Source: Halomonas sp.
GTDB taxonomy: Bacteria; Pseudomonadota; Gammaproteobacteria; Pseudomonadales; Oleiphilaceae
NCBI GenBank assembly: GCA_007135745.1
Contig: SLIH01000417.1
Span: forward strand, 1 to 5,109
Reading direction: 5' to 3'
DNA: 5,109 bases
In this document: one piece after another, positions 1-5,109 of the stretch
How the letters are laid out: the number at the start of each line of letters is the position of its first letter
Numbering within the stretch: position 1 is the stretch's first letter
Translations under genes and position numbers: made by a program
The notes under the pieces: model-generated
What the model saw: the letters and a program-made list of their open reading frames with translations, nothing else
What the model was told of the DNA's origin: nothing
Databases searched by the model: none

Positions 1-1263
1 GACCAGACCGAAGAAGCGGAAGGCGAGTCCCTGGATGAGAGCTTTGACCTGGAGTGGGATCTGGACGAGCCTGCAGCGGACGAAACTCAGGAAGCTGAGA
101 GCACTCAGCAAGAGCCGGAAGCAGCCATCGACTTCTCACTCGACGATCTGGACCTCGAAGGAGAGTCTGGTGGCGCCGAGGAGGACGTCACGAAGTCAGA
201 GTCTGATGAGGAGCTGACCGACACACTTGAGCTTGAAACTGAAGCGTCAGAAGAGGTCCCCGAGGTTACCGAGAAGACTGATTCTGAGCAGACCGATGAG
301 ATGGACGATCTTGGGCTGGAGCTGGAGTCCGAAGAAGACAGCAATCTGCCGACAGCCGAGGATATAGCGACGGAAGAATCCGGCAGTGCAGCGCTTGAGC
401 AGGAATGGGACGGCGAGGAAGATTTGCTGGATCCGGAAGAGGCCGCCCCGGAAGAACCGCTTGAGGACACCCCGAGCACCGGGTCTGAAGCGGAATCCGC
501 GGAAGGGGCCGATTTTGATGATTCCTTCCTGGAAGAGCTGGATGCCGAACTCGATAAGGTAACGGAAGAAGAGCAGGGCGACGGTTCCGCCGAAACGCCC
601 GATCGTTCTGAGGCCGTCGAACCGGAGCAAGCGCCTGAAGCGCCCGAAGGCTCTGAGAAGTCCGAAAGTTCTGAGCTGGAAGATCTCGAGCTTGATGTCT
701 CCGCAGATGACCTGGCCCTGATGGATGAGGTTGCCAGTAACGAAGAAGCGACAGAGGACTCACCGGAACAGGACGTGAGCGAGGAAAAAGAAACGTCTGA
801 AGCTTCCGGAGCGGGTGAATCCGAGGAGGCATTGAGCGATTCCGACGAAGGATTGCTGGATTTGGAAATGGAAGGCGAAACTCCGGCTGAGGAAATCTCC
901 GGGGAGGAAACGCGCGCGCTGGAAGAAGAGGAATTCCCCGCCGATGCGGAGTCCGAAGGCTGGGGCGAGGAAGCTGAGCAGCCGGAGATTTCCTCTGAGG
1001 AATCAGAAGCGGCTCCCGCCACCGAAGAGGATGCGGGCGAATCGTCGAAATCCGGCGGTGCGGTTGCACTGGATTCCGGGGATGAAGACGACGAGTTTGA
1101 TTTCCTCGAAGGCACGGACGAAGCAGCCACCAAACTTGACCTGGCCCGAGCCTATATGGAGATGGGCGACGCGGACGGAGCCCGCGACATTCTTGAGGAA
1201 GTCGCCAACGAAGGCACTGATTCACAGAAGAAAGAGGCGCAGCAATTGCTGACCGACCTTTGA
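1..1263 (+). CDS. fimV: FimV-like protein, C-terminal part (5' end outside window)
   Basis: The frame is open from the first base to the TGA at 1261-1263, giving the last 420 residues of a longer protein. Residues 1 to about 370 are highly acidic and low in complexity, rich in Glu, Asp, Ser and Ala. Short hydrophobic-acidic islands recur, for example FDLEWDLDE (15-23), FSLDDLDLEGE (45-55), MDDLGLELE (101-109) and FDFLEG (366-371). The last ~47 residues form a helical TPR-like segment (about 374-420) containing TKLDLARAYMEMGD and a following ILEEVANEG, which matches the conserved FimV C-terminal domain. FimV is an inner-membrane polar hub with a periplasmic LysM part and a cytoplasmic acidic part; in Pseudomonas it supports type IV pilus twitching motility and polar localisation. 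The LysM and membrane segments would lie upstream of the window. Position directly before truA agrees with the usual gammaproteobacterial order. Family assignment is firm; the exact role in this organism is inferred. Confidence 0.9.
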   Translation, partial: DQTEEAEGESLDESFDLEWDLDEPAADETQEAESTQQEPEAAIDFSLDDLDLEGESGGAEEDVTKSESDEELTDTLELETEASEEVPEVTEKTDSEQTDEMDDLGLELESEEDSNLPTAEDIATEESGSAALEQEWDGEEDLLDPEEAAPEEPLEDTPSTGSEAESAEGADFDDSFLEELDAELDKVTEEEQGDGSAETPDRSEAVEPEQAPEAPEGSEKSESSELEDLELDVSADDLALMDEVASNEEATEDSPEQDVSEEKETSEASGAGESEEALSDSDEGLLDLEMEGETPAEEISGEETRALEEEEFPADAESEGWGEEAEQPEISSEESEAAPATEEDAGESSKSGGAVALDSGDEDDEFDFLEGTDEAATKLDLARAYMEMGDADGARDILEEVANEGTDSQKKEAQQLLTDL

Positions 1264-1288
1264 CCCACTGCCTTTTAGTGCAATCAAT

Positions 1289-1319
1289 CTGCGGGGCCGC
1301 CATGGCCCCGCAGTTGTTT
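1289..1319 (+). terminator. Rho-independent terminator after fimV
   Basis: A perfect 10-bp inverted repeat, CTGCGGGGCC (1289-1298) and GGCCCCGCAG (1304-1313), encloses a 5-nt loop (GCCAT) and is followed by the T-rich run TTGTTT (1314-1319). It begins 25 nt after the fimV stop codon. The GC-rich stem, short loop and T tail are those of an intrinsic terminator. It should separate fimV transcripts from truA-trpFBA. The T tail is interrupted by one G, so some readthrough is possible. Confidence 0.85.
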
Positions 1320-1326
1320 CCGCGTT

Positions 1327-1332
1327 TATAAT
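1327..1332 (+). promoter_or_regulatory. Possible -10 element for truA
   Basis: A perfect sigma-70 TATAAT hexamer sits 8 nt after the fimV terminator tail and 17 nt before the truA ATG. At 16-18 nt spacing the -35 position falls inside the terminator stem (GC-rich, around 1303-1310) and does not resemble TTGACA, and there is no TG extension before the hexamer. If real, transcription would begin near 1338-1341 and the truA leader would be only about 10 nt. The placement between a terminator and a gene supports it; the missing -35 argues for caution. Confidence 0.45.
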
Positions 1333-1349
1333 GGCGCGCCTGTTATGGA

Positions 1350-2198
1350 ATGGTAACCGGTGTGCTGAAAAGACCCCCCGAATTGACGACGGATGAACTG
1401 ATTGGGCCAGGCATTGTGGCTCTGATCGTCGAGTACGACGGCTCGAGCTTTCACGGCTGGCAAAATCAGAAAGGCCGGGTGCGCAGCGTTGATGGTGTTC
1501 TGCGCGAGGCGGTCTCCGTGGTGGCCGATGGACCGGTTGATACGGTCTGTGCCGGGCGTACTGACGCTGGCGTACACGCTACCTATCAAGTTGTGCATTT
1601 TGAATCCAGGGTCACGCGAGCGCTGCGTTCCTGGGTTCTGGGCATCAACAGTAACCTTCCGCGGGATGTCCGTGTCCAGTGGGTGGGGCAGATGCCTTCC
1701 GGGTTCAGTGCCCGATTCAGCGCCCTGAGTCGACGGTACCGATACGTTATGCTGAGCAGCTCCACGCCGCCGGCCATACTCAGGGATCACCTGAGCTGGA
1801 CGCATCGGCCGCTGGATGTCCCGGCGATGCACCAAGCGGCCCGGCATCTGCTGGGCGAACATGATTTTTCCGCTTTTCGGGCGGCGGGTTGTCAGTCCAC
1901 GACGCCCTGGCGTGAAGTGAAGAAAATCCATGTGGTCCAAAAGGGCCCTTATGTCGTTCTTGATATAGAGGCCAACGCGTTTCTCCACCACATGGTGCGC
2001 AATATTGCAGGGAGTCTGATGCGTGTCGGGCAGGGGGAGGAAGCTCCGGAATGGCTCGGCGAGCTGCTCGCAGGTGGTGATCGTCGTGTAGCCGGTATTA
2101 CGGCTCCGGCGCAGGGGCTTTATCTTGTGGATGTAAAATACCCAGGGGATATTCAGCTCCCCGAGGCCGGCCCCGGGCCTTCCTTTATTGCTGATTGA
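1350..2198 (+). CDS. truA: tRNA pseudouridine(38-40) synthase TruA
   Basis: TruA isomerises uridines 38-40 in the anticodon stem-loop of tRNAs to pseudouridine. The 282-residue product shows EYDGSSFHGWQ (28-38), the catalytic motif GRTDAGVH (69-76) with nucleophile Asp72, and RRYRYV (128-133), whose Tyr130 lies 58 residues after the Asp, as in the E. coli pair Asp60/Tyr118. It also shows HDFSAF (171-176), the conserved HHMVRNIAGS (213-222) and TAPAQGLYL near the C-terminus. Length is slightly above the ~270 residues of E. coli TruA; the extra residues lie before EYDG. The start is uncertain: ATG 1350 has no clear Shine-Dalgarno, while GTG 1362 lies 11 nt after a GGAA and would remove four residues. 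I chose the ATG. The gene follows the fimV terminator and leads into trpF 50 nt downstream, the arrangement common in gammaproteobacteria. Confidence 0.96.
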   Translation: MVTGVLKRPPELTTDELIGPGIVALIVEYDGSSFHGWQNQKGRVRSVDGVLREAVSVVADGPVDTVCAGRTDAGVHATYQVVHFESRVTRALRSWVLGINSNLPRDVRVQWVGQMPSGFSARFSALSRRYRYVMLSSSTPPAILRDHLSWTHRPLDVPAMHQAARHLLGEHDFSAFRAAGCQSTTPWREVKKIHVVQKGPYVVLDIEANAFLHHMVRNIAGSLMRVGQGEEAPEWLGELLAGGDRRVAGITAPAQGLYLVDVKYPGDIQLPEAGPGPSFIAD

Positions 2199-2248
2199 AT
2201 CGTTGTCAGCTGGTGACGCGGCGATGGTACGGGTATGCTGGAGCAATG

Positions 2249-2905
2249 ATGAGCGAGGTAGATAACAGGTTGCACCGCACACGAATCAAGTTCTGCGGCA
2301 TCACCCGTGCGGAGGATGCTCGCGCCGCCGTGAACGCGGGAGCCGACGCGATTGGGCTGGTGTTTTACTCGGGCAGTCGGCGTAAGGTAACGCAGGAGCA
2401 GGCTGAGGCCATTATCCGTGAACTGCCACCCTTCGTGTCTGTCGTGGGGCTTTTTGTGAACGCAGAAGCCGAAGAAGTGGCGGCACTGACAAAGGCGCTG
2501 CATCTGGATTGCCTTCAGTTTCACGGTGATGAAACGCCCGCGTTCTGTGAGCAGTTTGGCCGTCGTTGGATCAAGGCGATACGGGTAAAGTCCCCCGAGG
2601 TGGTTGCCAATGCCTTGGGTGCCTATCATAGGGCGTCCGCTTTATTGCTTGATGCCTACGACCCCAATGAGTATGGCGGTACCGGCAAGACCTTCAACTG
2701 GGATTGGGTGCTTGAGGCGGACATCAACGCACCGGTGATCCTTGCCGGAGGGCTCACGCCGGACAACGTGGCCGAAGCGATTGGCGTGGTTCGCCCCTGG
2801 GCAGTGGATGTCAGCGGGGGTGTGGAAGAGCAGGCCGGAATCAAGAGTGCGCAGCGAATGCATGAATTTTCCAGAGAGGTACGCCGTGGCGATCAAACTG
2901 ACTGA
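2249..2905 (+). CDS. trpF: Phosphoribosylanthranilate isomerase TrpF
   Basis: TrpF catalyses the Amadori rearrangement of N-(5'-phosphoribosyl)anthranilate to CdRP, the third step from chorismate to tryptophan, as a cytoplasmic (beta/alpha)8 barrel. The 218-residue product is standard length for a monofunctional TrpF. Visible motifs are IKFCGIT (13-19) with the general base Cys16, GLVFY (36-40), LQFHGDE (89-95), LLLDAYDP (132-139) with the likely general acid Asp135, GGTGKTFNW (143-151), [10 protein letters not shown] (165-174) and VDVSGGVE (186-193), the last two forming the phosphate-binding loops. Asn150 stands where many homologues have Asp (KTFDW). The frame is open further upstream to a TTG at 2195, but homology begins near IKFCGIT. 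A GGAG at 2240-2243 precedes tandem ATGs at 2246 and 2249; 5-nt spacing favours 2249. It overlaps trpB by 20 nt. It is not fused to TrpC, unlike in E. coli. Confidence 0.96.
   Translation: MSEVDNRLHRTRIKFCGITRAEDARAAVNAGADAIGLVFYSGSRRKVTQEQAEAIIRELPPFVSVVGLFVNAEAEEVAALTKALHLDCLQFHGDETPAFCEQFGRRWIKAIRVKSPEVVANALGAYHRASALLLDAYDPNEYGGTGKTFNWDWVLEADINAPVILAGGLTPDNVAEAIGVVRPWAVDVSGGVEEQAGIKSAQRMHEFSREVRRGDQTD
2873..2880 (+). promoter_or_regulatory. Ribosome binding site that decides the trpB start
   Basis: AGAGAGGT inside the end of trpF is a strong Shine-Dalgarno match, with its AGG 6 nt before GTG 2886. The competing in-frame starts are weaker: ATG 2862 has no purine-rich run at the right distance, and ATG 2910 has a GAAGAG that lies too close. 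This is the main reason for calling trpB from a GTG. Confidence 0.7.
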
Positions 2906-4106
2906 AGAGATGCTCAAGGGCATACCGGATGCCCGGGGGCATTTTGGTGATTATGGTGGACGATTTGTATCCGAGACGCTTATCGATTCTCTGGAACATC
3001 TGGAGAAGGAGTATCGCCGGCTGCGAAACGATCCTGAATTCCGTCGTCGATTTGATGCGGACCTCCAGGATTACGTGGGTCGTCCCACCCCCCTGTATCA
3101 CGCCGAGCGCCTTAGCAGGGAAAACGGTGGCGCGCAGATCTGGCTCAAGCGGGAGGATCTCAACCACACCGGTGCGCACAAGGTAAACAACACCATTGGA
3201 CAGGCGCTGCTTGCCCAGTTTCTGGGCAAGCCCCGGGTCATTGCTGAAACCGGAGCAGGGCAGCATGGGGTGGCCACAGCCACCGTTGCCGCCCGCCTGG
3301 GGCTGAAATGCAAGGTGTTCATGGGCGCTGAGGACGTCCGTCGGCAGGCTCTCAATGTCTATCGCATGAAGCTGCTTGGAGCTGAGGTGGTGCCCGTGGA
3401 CAGCGGAACCCGCACCCTGAAGGATGCCATGAACGAGGCCCTGAGGGACTGGGTAACCAATGTCGACGATACCTTCTATATCATTGGCACCGTCGCCGGG
3501 CCTCACCCCTATCCGCTTATGGTGAGGGATTTCCAGTCGGTCATCGGCACCGAAGCCAGGCGGCAGCACCTGGAGAAAACCGGGCGGCTTCCGGATGCTC
3601 TCGTAGCCTGCGTAGGTGGTGGTTCCAACGCCATCGGGCTTTTCTATCCATTTCTGACGGACGAATCCGTGGCGCTCTATGGTGTTGAAGCCGGGGGGCA
3701 CGGTATCGAATCCGGTGAACATGCGGCGCCACTGAGTGCCGGTCGGGCCGGAGTGTTGCATGGCAATCGGACCTACCTGATGGAAGACGAGAATGGCCAG
3801 ATTGCCGGAACCCATTCGATTTCAGCGGGTCTGGATTACCCGGGCGTCGGGCCCGAGCATTCCTGGCTGAAGGATATCGGTCGCGCCAACTACGTGTCGG
3901 TTACGGATGATGAAGCCATGGCGGCATTCCGGCAGCTTACCGAGGTGGAAGGGATTATGCCCGCTCTGGAGACGGCCCATGCCGTGGCCTACGCGCTCAA
4001 GCTGGCGGCGGACATGGATCCCGAGCAGTCCATCATTATTAACCTCTCCGGGCGTGGCGACAAGGATATCCAGACTGTTGCGGAGATCGACAACATTGAA
4101 TTCTGA
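2886..4106 (+). CDS. trpB: Tryptophan synthase beta chain TrpB
   Basis: TrpB condenses indole with L-serine to form L-tryptophan, using pyridoxal phosphate. Indole reaches it through a tunnel from TrpA in the alpha2-beta2 complex. From the GTG start the product has 406 residues, close to the family norm of ~400. Key motifs are [10 protein letters not shown] (19-28), [14 protein letters not shown], in which Lys99 is the PLP-binding lysine, AETGAGQHG (120-128) with catalytic Glu121 exactly 22 residues later as in Salmonella Lys87/Glu109, the glycine-rich phosphate loop GGGSN (244-248), and LSGRGDKD near the end with Ser388 as the residue contacting the pyridine nitrogen. It is the canonical TrpB1 type, expected to work with the adjacent trpA. 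The start overlaps the last 20 nt of trpF, suggesting translational coupling; trpA begins 14 nt after its stop. In-frame ATGs at 2862 and 2910 are alternatives. Confidence 0.97.
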   Translation: MAIKLTEEMLKGIPDARGHFGDYGGRFVSETLIDSLEHLEKEYRRLRNDPEFRRRFDADLQDYVGRPTPLYHAERLSRENGGAQIWLKREDLNHTGAHKVNNTIGQALLAQFLGKPRVIAETGAGQHGVATATVAARLGLKCKVFMGAEDVRRQALNVYRMKLLGAEVVPVDSGTRTLKDAMNEALRDWVTNVDDTFYIIGTVAGPHPYPLMVRDFQSVIGTEARRQHLEKTGRLPDALVACVGGGSNAIGLFYPFLTDESVALYGVEAGGHGIESGEHAAPLSAGRAGVLHGNRTYLMEDENGQIAGTHSISAGLDYPGVGPEHSWLKDIGRANYVSVTDDEAMAAFRQLTEVEGIMPALETAHAVAYALKLAADMDPEQSIIINLSGRGDKDIQTVAEIDNIEF

Positions 4107-4120
4107 GGACTCTGTTATTC

Positions 4121-4948
4121 ATGAGCCGAATTGACGGTGTGCTGACGGACCTGCGCAAGCAGGGACGTCGAGCCTTGATTCCCTACATCACGGCGGGTGA
4201 TCCGGATAAAGCGGAAACCCTGGCCATCATGCATACGCTGGTCGAGAGCGGCGCCGATATCATCGAGTTGGGCGTGCCCTTTTCCGATCCGATGGCCGAC
4301 GGTCCGGTCATACAGCGGGCCTGTGAACGCGCACTGGCGAAAGGCTGTTCCCTGCGGGATGTCCTGGATATCGTCGCGCGCTTTCGCGAGACCGACCGAA
4401 CCACGCCGGTTGTATTGATGGGGTATCTCAACCCTATTGAGGCCATGGGAGGCGATGCCTTCGTTGAACGGGCCGCAGAGGTTGGTGTGGACGGGGTGCT
4501 GGTCGTGGATCTGCCCCCGGAAGAGGCCGATCTACTGATTCCGGCGCTGAAGGCCCGGAATCTGGATGCGGTTTTTCTGCTCTCGCCCACCACGACGGAT
4601 GAGCGGATCCGGCTGATCAGCCAGCATTGCTCCGGTTATGTCTATTATGTGTCCTTGAAAGGGGTCACCGGGTCGGCCACGATTGACACCGAGAGTGTCG
4701 GGGCTCGGGTGGACCATATCCACGCCATCACGGCACTGCCCGTGGGCGTTGGTTTCGGTATCCGTGATGCGAAGACGGCACGCGCGGTCGGAGCGGTGTC
4801 CGATGCTGTTATCGTGGGCAGCGTCATTGTTGATTGTATCGGGCATCACCCGGAGGGTGGCGCCGAGCTTCACAGGGCGTTGAAGGGGCTGGTGCAGCCA
4901 CTGCGGGAAGGGCTGGATGAGCTGCCGGCTCTTGAAGGCGCCAACTGA
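4121..4948 (+). CDS. trpA: Tryptophan synthase alpha chain TrpA
   Basis: TrpA cleaves indole-3-glycerol phosphate to indole and glyceraldehyde-3-phosphate and passes the indole to TrpB. The 275-residue product fits the family length (~268). It aligns without gaps to the textbook numbering over much of its length: IELGVPFSDPMADGP carries the catalytic Glu49 and Asp60, and YVYYVS carries Tyr175. Loop 6 is SLKGVTG (178-184), and the phosphate-binding GFGI (211-214) and GS (233-234) follow. It is a (beta/alpha)8 barrel like TrpF. ATG 4121 is preceded by GAGGA (4105-4109), which overlaps the trpB stop; the 11-nt gap to the ATG is rather long. The C-terminal ~20 residues after the last barrel helix are variable in the family. 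Co-transcription with trpB is near certain from the spacing. Confidence 0.97.
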   Translation: MSRIDGVLTDLRKQGRRALIPYITAGDPDKAETLAIMHTLVESGADIIELGVPFSDPMADGPVIQRACERALAKGCSLRDVLDIVARFRETDRTTPVVLMGYLNPIEAMGGDAFVERAAEVGVDGVLVVDLPPEEADLLIPALKARNLDAVFLLSPTTTDERIRLISQHCSGYVYYVSLKGVTGSATIDTESVGARVDHIHAITALPVGVGFGIRDAKTARAVGAVSDAVIVGSVIVDCIGHHPEGGAELHRALKGLVQPLREGLDELPALEGAN

Positions 4949-4956
4949 ATCCGAAC

Positions 4957-4963
4957 AAAGGAG
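4957..4963 (+). promoter_or_regulatory. Ribosome binding site of accD
   Basis: AAAGGAG in the trpA-accD gap is a near-consensus Shine-Dalgarno. The nearer TTG at 4970 is in another frame and meets a stop after two codons, so ATG 4975 is the only sensible start despite the long 11-nt spacing. Confidence 0.7.
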
Positions 4964-4974
4964 AGCGGATTGTC

Positions 4975-5109
4975 ATGAGCAGCTGGCTCGATAAAATCAT
5001 GCCGAGCATGATTCGCTCGGATGCACAACAACGCTCAACGGTTCCGGAAGGCCTTTGGAAGAAGTGCCCGAAATGCGATGCCTTTCTCTACCGACCGGAA
5101 CTGGAAAAA
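4975..5109 (+). CDS. accD: Acetyl-CoA carboxylase carboxyltransferase beta subunit, N-terminus (partial)
   Basis: The window ends after 45 codons of this gene. AccD with AccA forms the carboxyltransferase that moves CO2 from carboxybiotin to acetyl-CoA, giving malonyl-CoA for fatty acid synthesis. The visible part contains WLDKIMPSMIRS (4-15), VPEGLWKKCPKC (23-34) and LYRPELEK (38-45). This matches the AccD start, in which a zinc ribbon of two Cys pairs follows a short leader; Cys31 and Cys34 are the first pair, and the second lies outside the window. The ATG is preceded by AAAGGAG (4957-4963), 11 nt upstream, and lies 26 nt after the trpA stop, so it is probably in the same transcript. Position after trpA (or after trpF where trpBA are elsewhere) is usual in gammaproteobacteria. 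Confidence 0.93.
   Translation, partial: MSSWLDKIMPSMIRSDAQQRSTVPEGLWKKCPKCDAFLYRPELEK
4995..5020 (+). repeat. Overlapping inverted repeats in the first codons of accD
   Basis: AATCATGC (4995-5002) pairs perfectly with GCATGATT (5006-5013) around a 3-nt loop. CCGAGC (5002-5007) pairs perfectly with GCTCGG (5015-5020) around a 7-nt loop. The two stems share bases and cannot form together. They lie in codons 7-16 of accD, just after the start codon. The repeats are seen directly; any regulatory role is only a possibility. Confidence 0.5.

Noticed and set aside
105..1303. Long open frames on the - strand opposite fimV (105-1133, Ser-rich; 266-1303, Arg/Pro-rich)
   Set aside because: The + strand is rich in GAA/GAG codons, so its complement is rich in TTC/CTC and poor in stop codons. 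The predicted proteins are low-complexity mirror images of the acidic FimV region with no recognisable domain. The FimV frame has a family match and a terminator on its own strand.
2204..2217. GTCA-N5-TGAC dyad with a T-N11-A pattern, considered as a LysR-type (TrpI-like) site
   Set aside because: The arms are only 4 bp, the dyad centre does not coincide with the T-N11-A centre, and such short patterns are common by chance.
2203..2239. Possible promoter before trpF: TTGTCA (2203-2208) and TATGCT (2234-2239)
   Set aside because: The two hexamers are 25 nt apart, too far to act together. At the proper distance from either one, the partner hexamer is poor.
1326..2282. 318-codon open frame on the - strand opposite truA
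   Set aside because: It lies fully opposite a well-conserved TruA, contains no family motif I recognise, and is explained by codon bias in truA.
2841..3815. 324-codon open frame on the - strand opposite trpB
   Set aside because: It is the mirror of a highly conserved gene and has no recognisable domain.
1..5109. Search for a novel system: mobile elements, CRISPR, tandem repeats, toxin-antitoxin or defence genes
   Set aside because: Every stretch is accounted for by well-known housekeeping genes and short intergenic gaps (longest 86 nt, 1264-1349). No long direct repeats, transposase motifs or RNA genes were seen.

Overview
This window reads as an ordinary housekeeping stretch of a gammaproteobacterial chromosome. 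From left to right, all on the + strand, it holds the 3' part of a fimV-like gene, truA, trpF, trpB, trpA and the first 45 codons of accD. The order fimV-truA-trpF-...-accD is familiar from Pseudomonas-like and other marine or halophilic gammaproteobacteria. The short AccD N-terminus and the moderately GC-rich codon use fit that group. I cannot name the genus from this sequence. An acidic FimV does not by itself prove halophily.

Region 1 (1-1263) is the last 420 codons of a FimV-type protein: a long, very acidic, low-complexity stretch followed by the short conserved FimV C-terminal domain. A strong 10-bp GC hairpin with a T-rich tail (1289-1319) closes the gene. A perfect TATAAT hexamer lies immediately downstream and may be the -10 element of the promoter for the rest of the cluster.

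Region 2 (1350-4948) holds truA (tRNA pseudouridine synthase), then trpF, trpB and trpA, packed tightly: a 50-nt gap, a 20-nt overlap and a 14-nt gap. TrpF makes CdRP from N-(5-phosphoribosyl)anthranilate. TrpA and TrpB form the tryptophan synthase complex that finishes tryptophan. The enzyme between them, TrpC, and the earlier TrpE/G/D enzymes are not in the window. The catalytic residues I could place are present in all four proteins. No frameshifts, mobile elements, RNA genes or CRISPR arrays were seen.

Region 3 (4975-5109) is the start of accD, 26 nt after trpA, with a good ribosome binding site and the first Cys-x-x-Cys pair of the zinc ribbon. It is cut by the window edge. Its first codons carry two overlapping, mutually exclusive small inverted repeats, the only unexplained structure here that I think deserves a second look.

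No trp leader peptide, attenuator or convincing operator is visible before trpF, so trpFBA probably depends on transcription from the truA promoter or from an internal promoter I cannot identify. I do not see a previously undescribed system in this window.
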